A stretch of DNA of 64,000 nt from Pseudomonadota bacterium (GTDB lineage Bacteria; Pseudomonadota; Gammaproteobacteria; Eutrophobiales; Eutrophobiaceae): positions 186,001 through 250,000 of the forward strand of contig JABFGI010000002.1 of assembly GCA_013112535.1 (NCBI GenBank). The letters are read 5' to 3'. The position numbers were made by a program, and so were the translations under genes. The notes beneath the pieces were generated by a model. It was not told where the DNA came from and made no database searches. It saw nothing but the letters and a program-made list of their open reading frames with translations. Each line of letters begins with the position of its first letter. Positions within the stretch are counted from its first letter, which is position 1. This document shows positions 47,832-57,559 of the stretch, one piece after another.

Positions 47832-48689
47832 TCAAATACTGTCTCTCTCACTTAAAAAGTCACGCATATTTTCACTGAGTTCAAAAAAATCAGGTTCACT
47901 TAAACCTAAGTAGTATAAGATGAAGTCTTTAATCTTTAACCACTCATAATGATTTTCATCTCTTTTATCATTTGCAACATAACTGGCTATTTTCGAGATC
48001 AAGATCAATTTTCGGCTTTCTTCATCACCTCGAAATTCTTCGTTTATCATATATTCAACATCATGATGATATAAACAAGCTTCACGAAGAGCTTTATTCA
48101 TTCCCCATTTTTTTGTCATCAAATAACCAACAATACAATGGTTGGTATTAAAATATTGATCCTCAAGATCAGTATGATTTTTTAATTCTGTCTTGTTTTG
48201 TTGGCTAAGAATACCCTTATAATCCTCATATTTTTGAGCGAGTATCGGTATTCCGGCATCTTTAAATAAACCTAGCGCGTAGGTTTCTGCTGGTGAAGCT
48301 ATTCCGAGCTCTTTTGCTAAATAACTGCATAATTCAGCGACATCTGTTGCATTATCCCAATATCTGGGCATGGAAACATTACCAGACTCATTCATCTGAT
48401 TTCTAAATTTGATGCATGCTATATTTGTCGTCAGGTTTTCAAGACCTATCAGCGATATCGCATGGGGTATGGACTTAATTTCACTACGCATACCAAAAAA
48501 AGGAGAGTTAATTAATCTTAATATTGAAGAAAACAACGCTCCATCTTTAACAATATTTTCAGAAATACACGCTATATCAGGCTCTTCCTTGCTTAATTCA
48601 TTTTGTATGAAAAGAAGCACTTCAGGCTGGGGAGGTAATTTTACGTTGCTTAAAAAATCTTCAGCCAGCGCTAACGACAGATTAGACAT
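47832..48689 (-). CDS. HDOD-domain signalling protein
   Basis: A 285-residue protein, almost all HDOD domain (about 10-215). LPPQPEVLLFIQNELSKEEPDIACISENIVKDGALFSSILRLINSPFFG, HAISLIGLENL and the later GLFKDAGIPIL with HHDVEYM are the family marks. HDOD proteins lack the full metal-binding HD set and act in signalling together with chemotaxis or cyclic-di-GMP systems. It lies close to two c-di-GMP enzymes and upstream (on the same strand) of one, which suggests a common pathway. A decayed typA fragment occupies the gap before it. Confidence 0.9.
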   Translation of the reverse strand: MSNLSLALAEDFLSNVKLPPQPEVLLFIQNELSKEEPDIACISENIVKDGALFSSILRLINSPFFGMRSEIKSIPHAISLIGLENLTTNIACIKFRNQMNESGNVSMPRYWDNATDVAELCSYLAKELGIASPAETYALGLFKDAGIPILAQKYEDYKGILSQQNKTELKNHTDLEDQYFNTNHCIVGYLMTKKWGMNKALREACLYHHDVEYMINEEFRGDEESRKLILISKIASYVANDKRDENHYEWLKIKDFILYYLGLSEPDFFELSENMRDFLSERDSI

Positions 48690-48763
48690 AACTATTTTTC
48701 CAGGAAATATACCTAATTTCGATAACGGCTAAATTGAAAAAAACTTTAGTTTTTTTAAACATA

Positions 48764-48916
48764 AGCCGGCTTCTTCTGAAGTGCTTTTATTCCATGTTTT
48801 TTAACTGTTTTTGCGAATATGAATCGAGTTTGAAGTAACTTCTACCGAATCTATTGTTATCTCGTGAAAGGATGCCTTCTGCATGACCGGCAAGTAATTT
48901 GCCTAACTTGTAGTAT
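48764..48916 (-). pseudogene. Decayed, internally deleted copy of the typA/bipA 3' end
   Basis: This intergenic stretch aligns with the 3' end of the typA gene of this same window. Bases 48764-48850 match 62838-62937 (for example CGAGTTTG..GTAACTTCTACC against GAGTTTGGTGTGACTTCTACC), then the match jumps about 120 bases and continues with TTATCTCGTGAA (48857-48868 against 63060-63071), loses about 18 further bases, and ends with GCATGACCGGCAAGTAATTT against the typA GCATGACCGACAAATAATTT. Identity in aligned blocks is roughly 75-80 percent by eye. Frame and stop are lost, so it is a relic of a duplication or of recombination. Confidence 0.8.
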
Positions 48917-48941
48917 GATATATATCGGTCAGATTTAAGAT

Positions 48942-49817
48942 TTATGTATTCTTACTAGCCTGTAATAGCGTAATTTGAGTTAAATTCTGTGTTGCCAGGA
49001 ACAATGCCTTTTTCATTATTTCTTCATTCTCTGTTTTCAATATAAAACTATCATAATATTCATAGATAGATTCACACTCAGCCATCATGTTATCTATTGA
49101 AAAAGTTTTAATGCCTGACAATACATTATCACTTACATCATCAAGTTTATTAAAATCTTCAGCCGTTGTTTTACTTATTTCAGTTTTGAGATGTTCAACA
49201 ATAGATCTTGAATGCTCTCGACAGGAATTTATGTTTGTTTCATCGATATTTTCGATATATTTTGCTACTGATTCTTCTAATATATAAGCACTAATTAAAA
49301 ATTCATCTATAGATGTTAATTTATCCGAACTGTTTAAAAATGTTGATTTTATCTGGGTCTTGTACTCATGGAAAACACGACGTCTCATTGCTCTTAATAA
49401 TGCGGCATGACCCAGTTCTTCTTTAGCCAATATCTCGGCATAATGTCGCACATCATCATTAATACTCGTTGCTGCTATTTGTGAGTAGATTTCAAAAGCG
49501 CGCTCTTCTCGCTTAACTGCAGCCACAAGATTTTCATACAGAGAATCCTTAACTTTCTCCGAATTATTTGAATTTCCGGCTTGAGCAACTTGCTCAGAAA
49601 CTGAAGTTGTAGTCAGGTCAACTGAAGCATCTTTGGCAAGTGCGAGAACATCTTTTTCATGCTGCTGCTCTTCTTCAGCTAGACGCTGAAATAAAGCGGC
49701 TATCTCGGGATTCTCAGCTTGAGCGGCTTTTGCACTTTCCATGTAGCGTTCTGCAGCACCAAGTTCAATTTGTTGGGCTGTCGCCAATAGATCTTCGACT
49801 TGTTCAAATTTAATCAA
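48942..49817 (-). CDS. Rubrerythrin-like diiron protein
   Basis: A 291-residue helical protein with the ferritin-like pattern of rubrerythrins: QIELGAAERYMESA and LAEEEQQHEKDVLALA supply Glu and ExxH ligands, and VKREERAFEIYSQIA with AKEELGHAALLRAM supplies the second Glu/ExxH pair. The C-terminal 120 residues are helical and not recognised. No rubredoxin-type Cys motif is present. The likely role is peroxide or iron handling in the cytoplasm. It is divergent from nosR, with 169 bases between. Confidence 0.82.
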   Translation of the reverse strand: MIKFEQVEDLLATAQQIELGAAERYMESAKAAQAENPEIAALFQRLAEEEQQHEKDVLALAKDASVDLTTTSVSEQVAQAGNSNNSEKVKDSLYENLVAAVKREERAFEIYSQIAATSINDDVRHYAEILAKEELGHAALLRAMRRRVFHEYKTQIKSTFLNSSDKLTSIDEFLISAYILEESVAKYIENIDETNINSCREHSRSIVEHLKTEISKTTAEDFNKLDDVSDNVLSGIKTFSIDNMMAECESIYEYYDSFILKTENEEIMKKALFLATQNLTQITLLQASKNT

Positions 49818-49871
49818 TTTCTTATAACCTAATGATTTTTATAAAAAATATTTCAAATTAATAACTTCAAT

Positions 49872-49957
49872 TTAACATGGATCAATTCATTATTTTTCTT
49901 TTTCGATGAGAATACGCGCTGCGACAAATTGTCGCATCAAACATGTTACAGTATTAA
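49872..49957 (+). promoter_or_regulatory. nosR promoter region with 17-bp palindrome
   Basis: TGCGACAA-A-TTGTCGCA (49920-49936) is a perfect 8-bp inverted repeat with a one-base centre. Its right half overlaps a -35-like TTGTCG (49929-49934), and a 17-base spacer leads to TATTAA (49952-49957). Upstream, TTAAC-ATGG-ATCAA (49872-49885) matches the FNR/DNR consensus at 8 of 10 informative bases. The palindrome looks like an operator, but I cannot name its regulator. Confidence 0.5.
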
Positions 49958-49986
49958 TAAATAAAACGTACTACAGTTAACAATAG

Positions 49987-52242
49987 ATGAAAGATAAAGA
50001 CCGTTTACAATCTTATCCACTGATAAACATTTCAGTCAAATTCCATTTTTTATTTGTTTGTTTGTTATTTATTGCCACCTTTCAACACGCAAACGCGTTG
50101 ACTATTGATGAAGTATTATCAAAAAATCCCATTGAAGAGTTATTTCCAGATGCAGACCGGTACGAAAAGGACATCGATAAGCCAGCCATATTCAAGGTCT
50201 ATAAGGGCGAAAAACAAATAGGACTGGTCTATCTGAACGGTGCCATTGTTAATTCCACCGGTTATTCCGGCAAACCCATTTTAGTCTTCATTGGTCTGGA
50301 TATGCAGGGTGTGATTCGTAGTGTTCGACTTGTCAAGCACCATGAACCCATTGTCCTGATCGGCATACCGGAAGCCAAAATTACTGCCGTAATCGATAGT
50401 TATATTGGCATGGATATTATCGCCCTGATGAAAAATAAAGAGCGAGAATTACCTTATGATGCAGTCAGTGGTGCAACGGTCACGATACGCGTAATTGATG
50501 ACAGTATTGTCCGTTCTGCTATAAAAATTGCACGTGAGTATGGCCTCGGTGGTATCAAGCCGCAGGTCAAAAAAGAAAGTTCGATAGTCGCGGAAATCGA
50601 TACCAGCCAGGAGCAGATTAGCAACTGGTCCGAATTATTAGAAAATGGTGCAATAACAAGACTTAAATTGACTCAGGCTGAAGTTGACGATGCCTTTGCC
50701 AAAATTTCTGATAAAAAGGCCTTATACGAAGACGAGGATTTAAAACCTGAGGATGAATTTATTGACCTTTATGCCGCTCAGGTTTCAGTTCCTTCCATTG
50801 GTCGCAGTTTGTTAGGTGAGAACGAGTACAAAAACCTGCTTAAAACTCTGGAACCCGGGCAACAAGCCGTTTTGCTTGTCGGCAAAGGAATCTATTCATT
50901 TAAAGGTTCTGGCTATGTCCGCGGGGGTATTTTTGATCGCTTTGAGATTGTTCAAAACGATAATGCTATACGTTTTCGAGATATCCACCATAAAAGACTC
51001 AGGAAAGTTGCTGCCGACGGTGCACCTGAATTTAAAGAAGTTGATTTATTCAAAATTCCCGCTGAGATTGAATTCAACCCGACACAAGTCTGGCATGTGG
51101 AACTATTAGTTAACCGTGAAATTGGATCGCGTGAAAAAGAATTTGTCACGTTTAATCTTGACTATCATATTCCAAAAACATATCTGAATATCATTGAACA
51201 AAAGACGACTGCAACTGAGCAAGCAGCAACAGAAATTAACCTTGAGCTACTTGATGATGCTCCTCCATTATGGGTCTCTTTATGGAAAGAGAAATTATGG
51301 CAAATTATTGTCATGTCAGTCGCACTGCTCATATTGAGCTGGATTTTCTTTTTTCAGACCTGGCTGGTTCAACGCCCCCGTTTATTAAATAAACTACGTT
51401 TAGGATTTATGTTGTTTACTTTTTTCGGTATCGGTCTTTATGCAAACGCTCAACTCTCTGTCGTTAATATTTTTACTGTTTTTAATGCATTAGTCACCGG
51501 TTTCGATTGGAGTTATTTCCTCATGGATCCCTTGATCTTTATTATCTGGGGTGGCGTAGCCGGTGCATTATTGTTCTGGGGGCGCGGTGCCTATTGCGGT
51601 TGGTTATGTCCTTTTGGTGCACTACAGGAATTACTTAACAAAGTCGCAAAAGCGTTCAAGGTTCCTCAAATTACAGTACCCTGGGGAATACATGAAAGAT
51701 TATGGTCATTAAAATATATTATCTTTCTGATTTTGTTTGGTGTCTCACTTCATTCACTTGATCTGGCTGAACGTCTTGCTGAAGTTGAGCCTTTTAAAAC
51801 AGCGATTATCCTGAAATTCATTCGTGATTGGCCATATGTTCTATTTGCACTCGCCATGTTAAGTGCCGGTTTATTTATTGAACGCTTCTACTGTCGTTAC
51901 ATATGTCCATTAGGTGCAGCACTGGCGATTCCTGCTCGGCTGAGGATGTTTGAATGGTTAAAGCGCTATCGCCAATGTGGTCACCCTTGTCAACAGTGCG
52001 CAAACGAATGCATGGTTCAGGCAATTCATCCAGAGGGGCAGATTAACCCGAATGAATGTATCTATTGCCAACATTGCCAGCAACTCTATTACGACGACCA
52101 TCGATGTCCGGTGGTATTACAACAACGCTTGAAGCGTGAACGTCGTGAATCAAAAGCATCAGCAAATACATCAGGCGTTGCAGAAAAAATATTGAGAGAA
52201 ATCAAGCAAAGTCGAAATGAAAATATTGATGAAAACACGTAA
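49987..52242 (+). CDS. nosR: Nitrous oxide reductase maturation/electron-transfer protein NosR
   Basis: A 751-residue polytopic flavo-iron-sulfur membrane protein needed for nosZ expression and for N2O reduction in vivo. A signal sequence (about 15-37) is followed by a periplasmic FMN-binding domain with the covalent FMN Thr in VSGATVT (about 163), helices between about 420 and 645, the CGWLCPFGALQE and CRYICPLGAAL motifs (about 536 and 635) and two C-terminal polyferredoxin clusters (GHPCQQCANEC and NECIYCQHCQQ). All expected parts are present. It opens the nos operon and is followed by nosZ after 94 bases. Confidence 0.97.
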   Translation: MKDKDRLQSYPLINISVKFHFLFVCLLFIATFQHANALTIDEVLSKNPIEELFPDADRYEKDIDKPAIFKVYKGEKQIGLVYLNGAIVNSTGYSGKPILVFIGLDMQGVIRSVRLVKHHEPIVLIGIPEAKITAVIDSYIGMDIIALMKNKERELPYDAVSGATVTIRVIDDSIVRSAIKIAREYGLGGIKPQVKKESSIVAEIDTSQEQISNWSELLENGAITRLKLTQAEVDDAFAKISDKKALYEDEDLKPEDEFIDLYAAQVSVPSIGRSLLGENEYKNLLKTLEPGQQAVLLVGKGIYSFKGSGYVRGGIFDRFEIVQNDNAIRFRDIHHKRLRKVAADGAPEFKEVDLFKIPAEIEFNPTQVWHVELLVNREIGSREKEFVTFNLDYHIPKTYLNIIEQKTTATEQAATEINLELLDDAPPLWVSLWKEKLWQIIVMSVALLILSWIFFFQTWLVQRPRLLNKLRLGFMLFTFFGIGLYANAQLSVVNIFTVFNALVTGFDWSYFLMDPLIFIIWGGVAGALLFWGRGAYCGWLCPFGALQELLNKVAKAFKVPQITVPWGIHERLWSLKYIIFLILFGVSLHSLDLAERLAEVEPFKTAIILKFIRDWPYVLFALAMLSAGLFIERFYCRYICPLGAALAIPARLRMFEWLKRYRQCGHPCQQCANECMVQAIHPEGQINPNECIYCQHCQQLYYDDHRCPVVLQQRLKRERRESKASANTSGVAEKILREIKQSRNENIDENT

Positions 52243-52336
52243 TAAAAAATTCAACTTTATAAGTTAGTAAAATTTCAGCGGCTATTTTCAACTGCTGTTG
52301 TAAACAAATGTTCCATTATTTTTATAGGAGAAAGTC

Positions 52337-54277
52337 ATGGCTAAGATAGATAACGATCAGATAGATGAAAAAACAATAGATAAAGAGGGGGAAGGAATAA
52401 GCAGAAGGGAATTGATTACTCGTTCTGCCGGTCTGGCTGGATTAGCTGGCGTAGCGGCAACGGCCGGTGGCTTGTCTCTGGCAAATTCTAAATCTGCCTA
52501 TGCGGCATCGACAAAAAACAAGTCACATGTCGCACCAGGTGACCTCGATGAATATTATGGTTTCTGGAGTAGTGGTCAGGCTGGAGAAGTTCGTATACTG
52601 GGCATTCCTTCCATGCGCGAATTAATGCGGATTCCGGTATTTAATCGTTGCAGCGCCTCCGGTTGGGGTCAGACAAATGAAAGTATCAAAATCTTGACAG
52701 AAAACATGCTGCCAGAAACTAAAGAATATTTAAAAGATAAAGGCGGTATATGGCATAACGGTGATGCTCATCATCCGCATATGTCATTTACTGATGGTAC
52801 ATATGATGGTCGTTATCTGTTTATCAATGACAAGGCCAATACCCGGGTTGCACGTATCCGTTGTGATGTAATGAAAGTTGATAAGATAATCGAAATACCA
52901 AATGCCTCGGATATTCATGGCTTACGCCCGCAGAAATTTCCACGTACAGGTTACGTTTTTGCTAACGGTGAACATCGTGTTCCTCTACCAAATGATGGTT
53001 CAATACTGGATGAACCGGAAAAATACCATGCTGTATTTAGTGCGATTGATGGCGATAGTATGAAAGTTGCCTGGCAGGTCATTGTTGATGGAAATCTGGA
53101 TAACTGTGATGCTGATTATCAAGGACTCTATGCCGTATCCACCTGTTATAACTCTGAAAATGGCGTCACCCTCGGTGAAATGACATCCAGCGAACAGGAT
53201 TGGGCGGTCGTTTTTGATATTAAAGCAATAGAGAAAGGCGTGAAAAACGGCGACTTCAAAAAGATGAATGGTGTAGCCGTTCTTGATGGTCGTAAAGGTT
53301 CACCTTATACCCGCTACATTCCTGTATCCAATAGTCCTCATGGCTGTAATACAGCTCCCGATGGTAAACATATAGTTATAAACGGAAAACTTTCTCCGAC
53401 TGTATCCGTAATTGACGTCACCAAATTACCAGATCTGTTCAAGGACAAGATCAAGCCACGTGATGCGATCGTCGCTGAACCTGAATTGGGACTGGGACCA
53501 TTGCATACTGCTTTTGATGGAAAAGGGAATGCATATACCACCCTGTTCCTTGATAGTCAGGCATGTAAATGGAATATTGATAAGGCAATCCGGGCCTATA
53601 ATGGTGAAAAAGTCGATCCAATTCTGGATAAAATAGATGTGCAATATCAACCAGGACACAACCATACTTCTATGGGTGAAACAAAAGAAGCCGATGGTAA
53701 ATGGTTAGTATCTTTGAATAAATTTTCCAAAGATCGCTACATAAATGTTGGCCCATTGAAACCTGAAAATGAACAATTAATCGATATAACAGGTGATAAA
53801 ATGGAAATCGTTCATGACGGTCCTACCTATGCAGAACCGCATGATTGTATCATCGTCCGAACTGACATTGTTAACCCGGCTAAAACCTGGAAACGTGGCG
53901 ATCCAATGTGGGCTGATGCTGAAGCGCAAGCCAAGAAAGATGGTATTAACCTGGTTAGCGATAGTAAGGTTATCCGTGATGGTAACAAGGTTCGCGTTTA
54001 TATGTGGTCTATCGCGCCGAACTTCAGTATGCCTGATTTCACAGTCAAACAAGGGGATGAAGTTACCCTTTATGTGACTAATAATGATCAAATTGAAGAT
54101 CTGACCCATGGTATAACCATAGCCAATTACGGTGTTGCGATGGAAATTGGACCACAACAAACCAGTTCAGTTACCTTTAAAGCAGATCGTCCGGGTGTAC
54201 ATTGGTACTATTGCCAGTGGTTCTGTCATGCATTGCACATGGAAATGCGCGGTCGCATGATGGTTGAACCGGCTTAA
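52337..54277 (+). CDS. nosZ: Nitrous oxide reductase, TAT-exported (clade I)
   Basis: The periplasmic enzyme reducing N2O to N2. The 646-residue chain has a twin-arginine signal ([20 protein letters not shown]), so it is clade I type. CuZ histidines are seen in [45 protein letters not shown] and EPHDC. The C-terminal cupredoxin domain has the CuA motif [17 protein letters not shown] lies 8 bases before the ATG. The next gene, nosD, begins about 10 bases after this stop. No deviation from an active enzyme is seen. Confidence 0.98.
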   Translation: MAKIDNDQIDEKTIDKEGEGISRRELITRSAGLAGLAGVAATAGGLSLANSKSAYAASTKNKSHVAPGDLDEYYGFWSSGQAGEVRILGIPSMRELMRIPVFNRCSASGWGQTNESIKILTENMLPETKEYLKDKGGIWHNGDAHHPHMSFTDGTYDGRYLFINDKANTRVARIRCDVMKVDKIIEIPNASDIHGLRPQKFPRTGYVFANGEHRVPLPNDGSILDEPEKYHAVFSAIDGDSMKVAWQVIVDGNLDNCDADYQGLYAVSTCYNSENGVTLGEMTSSEQDWAVVFDIKAIEKGVKNGDFKKMNGVAVLDGRKGSPYTRYIPVSNSPHGCNTAPDGKHIVINGKLSPTVSVIDVTKLPDLFKDKIKPRDAIVAEPELGLGPLHTAFDGKGNAYTTLFLDSQACKWNIDKAIRAYNGEKVDPILDKIDVQYQPGHNHTSMGETKEADGKWLVSLNKFSKDRYINVGPLKPENEQLIDITGDKMEIVHDGPTYAEPHDCIIVRTDIVNPAKTWKRGDPMWADAEAQAKKDGINLVSDSKVIRDGNKVRVYMWSIAPNFSMPDFTVKQGDEVTLYVTNNDQIEDLTHGITIANYGVAMEIGPQQTSSVTFKADRPGVHWYYCQWFCHALHMEMRGRMMVEPA

Positions 54278-54287
54278 CATCTATTTG

Positions 54288-55544
54288 ATGTTAATATTTT
54301 TAAAAACACAGGCTGTAATACGCGTGTATTGCAGCCTGATGTTTTTATTTAGTCCTGTTTTTGCAACAGCATCTGTTATTGATGTAGCTCCTGGTGTTGA
54401 TTCCCTCAGACAAGCGCTTGTCGAAGCTATGCCCGGTGACACATTGCAACTACAAAATGGTCATTATTCAGGCCCAGTAGTAATAGAACAACGGATTAGT
54501 CTAGTAGGTCAAGCAGATACTATTATTGATGGAGGAATGTCGGGACGAGTCATCACCGTATCAGCTGCTGATGTAATTATTCGTAATATAAAACTACAAC
54601 ATTCAGGTATTGATCTATCAGTTGAAGATAGCGGTATTTTTATAACTAAAGAAGGTGATCGTACACTTATAGAAAATAATCATTTATTAAATAATTTAAT
54701 CGGTATCTATTTGAAAGGACCGGAAGATGTCATTGTAAGAAACAACAAGATTATTGGTCGAAATGATCTGCGCATGAACGAGCGTGGAAATGGAATTCAA
54801 ATATGGAATTCTCCCGGATCAGTTATCGAAAAGAATCAAATTCAATATGGTCGTGATGGAATTTTTGTCAACACCAGTAATAAAAATCGTTTTATAAATA
54901 ATCAATTTCGCGATTTACGATTTGCTATTCATTATATGTATACACATCAAAGCGAAGTGAGTGGAAATATTTCCATTAACAATCATGTCGGTTATGCATT
55001 AATGTATTCAAACAATCTCAAAGTCATTGGTAATTCATCTAAAGGAGATCGTGACCGCGGTATCCTGTTTAACTTTACCAATTATTCCGATATAAAAAAA
55101 AATCGCATACTTGGATCACCGGAAAAATGCGTTTTTATCTATAACTCGAATTTTAATGATATTCATGCAAACCATTTCGAAGCTTGTAATATCGGTATTC
55201 ACTTTACCGCAGGTTCGGAACAAAACAAAATCTGGAAAAACACATTTATTGATAATAAAACACAGGTTAAATATGTAGGAACGCGTCACCTTGAGTGGTC
55301 TCACGAAGGTCAGGGAAATTACTGGAGTGACCATACTGCTTTTGACCTTGATGGTGATAGTGTGGCAGATAAACCATATCGTCCAAATAATCTGGCAGAT
55401 CAAATTCTCTGGCGTCATCCGATGAGTAAAATTCTGCTTAATAGTCCAGTCTTACAGGTATTGCGCTGGAGCCAGTCACAATTTCCAGGTTTACATCCAG
55501 GTGGAGTAACAGATAGTGCACCAATGATGGCACCTTTATTGTAA
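54288..55544 (+). CDS. nosD: NosD, periplasmic copper-insertion protein for NosZ
   Basis: NosD is a right-handed beta-helix protein that, with NosF and NosY, is needed to build the CuZ site. The ATG at 54288 gives 418 residues; a TTG 24 bases earlier would overlap nosZ and is less likely. The signal peptide is ragged (up to about residue 28, FSPVFATAS). The repeats of the CASH/parallel beta-helix type follow (DLSVEDSGIFI, GIYLKGPEDVIVRNNKI, GNGIQIWNSPGSVIEKN). It is followed by nosF after 10 bases. Confidence 0.94.
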   Translation: MLIFLKTQAVIRVYCSLMFLFSPVFATASVIDVAPGVDSLRQALVEAMPGDTLQLQNGHYSGPVVIEQRISLVGQADTIIDGGMSGRVITVSAADVIIRNIKLQHSGIDLSVEDSGIFITKEGDRTLIENNHLLNNLIGIYLKGPEDVIVRNNKIIGRNDLRMNERGNGIQIWNSPGSVIEKNQIQYGRDGIFVNTSNKNRFINNQFRDLRFAIHYMYTHQSEVSGNISINNHVGYALMYSNNLKVIGNSSKGDRDRGILFNFTNYSDIKKNRILGSPEKCVFIYNSNFNDIHANHFEACNIGIHFTAGSEQNKIWKNTFIDNKTQVKYVGTRHLEWSHEGQGNYWSDHTAFDLDGDSVADKPYRPNNLADQILWRHPMSKILLNSPVLQVLRWSQSQFPGLHPGGVTDSAPMMAPLL

Positions 55545-55554
55545 ACTTTCAGAT

Positions 55555-56520
55555 ATGGAACATGTGAACATTACTACGCCCGCATTTATAGATCTACATA
55601 GTGTCAGCAAACATTATCGCCAACACCATGCAATTGATTCATTAGACCTATCCATTAACAAGGGAGAAAGCCTGGCCTTGATTGGACACAATGGCGCAGG
55701 CAAAACAACATTACTCAAACTCATCCTTGGACTTACTCTGCCGGATGCAGGCAGTATCAAAGTAAACGGATTAGTACCTTCGCAAACTTCCGACAGAAAG
55801 AAAATTGCTTTTCTTCCGGAGATTGTTTCCTTTCCTGCTTCAATGACTGGCAGGGAATTAATCACTTTCTATGCAAGACTAAAAGGATGTAAGCAATCAG
55901 AATGCAACCGGCTTTTGAATCTGGTTGGACTAACTGATGCAGCTTCACGAAAAGTAGGTACTTATTCAAAGGGAATGCGACAACGACTCGGTCTGGCTCA
56001 GACATTATTAGGAAAGCCCGATCTTATCTTATTGGATGAACCAACTTCCGGACTTGATCCCTCGTTACGCAAACAGTTTTATAATATTCTTGAAGATTGC
56101 AAATCAGCAGGGACAACAATTCTCATTTCATCACACGCGCTTTCTGAAATCGAAACAAAAACAGATCGTATCGCTATCTTGAAACAGGGCCGACTGGTAA
56201 TACATGGCACGTTGGACGAACTTCGTAATGCAGCAGATCTCTCTGTTCAAATACGCGTTTCAACTCAATCCGGACAAACATCTATTATTATTGATACTCT
56301 CGAGCCAGAAACTTCCTATAGAAAATACAATGATCATTGTATTGAATTCGACTGTCATCGTGATGATAAATTACGTGTATTACAAAATATTTCTAAAATT
56401 CCATCTGGGATCGTTGATATTGAAATTCTTCCGCCACGACTTGATGACCTCTATATTCATTTTGCCGGTGAGGAGAATGATGAATCCTTGAATCCTCAGC
56501 TGACCAACCCTAGATCATGA
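55555..56520 (+). CDS. nosF: NosF, ABC transporter ATPase for NosZ maturation
   Basis: A 321-residue ABC ATPase. Walker A GHNGAGKTT, signature YSKGMRQRLG, Walker B LILLDEPTSGLDP and the switch His in SSHALSEIETKTDR are intact. It drives the NosDFY complex that acts in copper-sulfur cluster assembly in NosZ. nosY would be expected to follow directly, but here a 205-base insert carrying a long hairpin lies between the two genes. Confidence 0.96.
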   Translation: MEHVNITTPAFIDLHSVSKHYRQHHAIDSLDLSINKGESLALIGHNGAGKTTLLKLILGLTLPDAGSIKVNGLVPSQTSDRKKIAFLPEIVSFPASMTGRELITFYARLKGCKQSECNRLLNLVGLTDAASRKVGTYSKGMRQRLGLAQTLLGKPDLILLDEPTSGLDPSLRKQFYNILEDCKSAGTTILISSHALSEIETKTDRIAILKQGRLVIHGTLDELRNAADLSVQIRVSTQSGQTSIIIDTLEPETSYRKYNDHCIEFDCHRDDKLRVLQNISKIPSGIVDIEILPPRLDDLYIHFAGEENDESLNPQLTNPRS

Positions 56521-56598
56521 TTACCTGTTCCAATATGAAATATTATATTGTATTTAATGATAACTCGTTATGCGTTATTGCTTGCCTATTCGATTGCA

Positions 56599-56689
56599 CG
56601 TTTTTCAGGCTCAGTTGCTTGACAGCAAAAGCCTTACGTAGAATAACTATGCTCGGCTTTTTAGTCTGCACAACTGAACCTGAAAAACG
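56599..56689. repeat. Long imperfect inverted repeat between nosF and nosY
   Basis: CGTTTTTCAGGCTCAGTTG (56599-56617) pairs with CAACTGAACCTGAAAAACG (56671-56689), 18 of 19 bases. Inside, GAC/GTC, AAAAGCC/GGCTTTT and CGTAG/CTATG (with one G-T pair) continue the stem to a loop AATAA (56642-56646), so the arms are about 43 bases each. The frames through it code no credible protein. It may be a MITE-like remnant or an RNA hairpin that affects nosY expression. Confidence 0.75.
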
Positions 56690-56725
56690 CACACTCAAAC
56701 ATGCCCAACTAAGTATTCAAGGATT

Positions 56726-57553
56726 ATGAAACCGATATTAATAATGGCTTTGGCAGAAATTCAGGAAAGCATACGTAATCGCTGGATCGTGGCAAGCATT
56801 TTACTATTATTAGTACTTGCAACATCACTTACATTATTGGGGTCAACACCTGTCGGCATAACAAAAGCAAGTCTGTTAAGTGTTACCATGGTTAGCCTGA
56901 CGAGTCTCAGTATCTATCTTATTCCTTTAATCGCATTGATGTTGTCTTTTGACTCAATCGTGGGCGAATCAGAACGAGGCACACTATTACTTTTACTGAC
57001 TTATCCAATTCGACGCTGGCAAATTATTGTCGGAAAATTTTTCGGCCACCTTTCCATTCTTACAATAGCAATACTACTTGGCTATGGCATCGTTGCTCTC
57101 TACTTTGTGTTCGAAGATATAGGTAATACTCAGGAATGGCTTGATTATGTATTAATGATGGCAAGTTCACTTCTACTTGGAGGTGTTTTTATTGCGTTAG
57201 GTTATCTCGTTAGTGTCATTGTTCAACAACGAGCAACTGCGACAGGCATATCTTTAGCGCTATGGCTATTTATTGTTGTTTTTTACGATCTGATATTACT
57301 TGGATTATTACTGGCAGATAAAGCTCATGTCATTCAATCAAAGTTATTAGCTATATTAATTTTATTCAATCCTGCTGATGTATACCGATTATTTAATCTC
57401 ACTGGTTCAGAGACTGCTGCATTGGTATCTGGCATGTCAGGTATGACTCAGGCAGATCTGTTAGCCCCAGCCACATTATTAATAACGTTGACTTTATGGA
57501 TACTTATTCCACTAACATTAAGCATCTATATTTTTAATAAGCGAGAAGTGTAA
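56726..57553 (+). CDS. nosY: NosY, ABC transporter permease for NosZ maturation
   Basis: A 275-residue ABC-2 type membrane protein with about six transmembrane helices. The N-terminal MALAEIQESIRNRWIVASI and the segment FDSIVGESERGTLLLLLTYPIRRWQIIVGKF are the NosY/ABC-2 marks. It forms the membrane part of NosDFY. It starts 205 bases after nosF, instead of overlapping it as is usual, and ends 6 bases before nosL. Confidence 0.94.
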   Translation: MKPILIMALAEIQESIRNRWIVASILLLLVLATSLTLLGSTPVGITKASLLSVTMVSLTSLSIYLIPLIALMLSFDSIVGESERGTLLLLLTYPIRRWQIIVGKFFGHLSILTIAILLGYGIVALYFVFEDIGNTQEWLDYVLMMASSLLLGGVFIALGYLVSVIVQQRATATGISLALWLFIVVFYDLILLGLLLADKAHVIQSKLLAILILFNPADVYRLFNLTGSETAALVSGMSGMTQADLLAPATLLITLTLWILIPLTLSIYIFNKREV

Positions 57554-57559
57554 TTCCAT

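Noticed and set aside
48737-48756. A/T-only inverted repeat AAAAAAACT-TT-AGTTTTTTT
   Set aside because: Such AT-only palindromes are common in this AT-rich sequence and no gene ends immediately before it on either strand.
56517-56729. 70-residue reading frame between nosF and nosY
   Set aside because: It runs through both arms of the long inverted repeat, starts inside nosF, has no ribosome site and shows no domain; it is explained by the hairpin.
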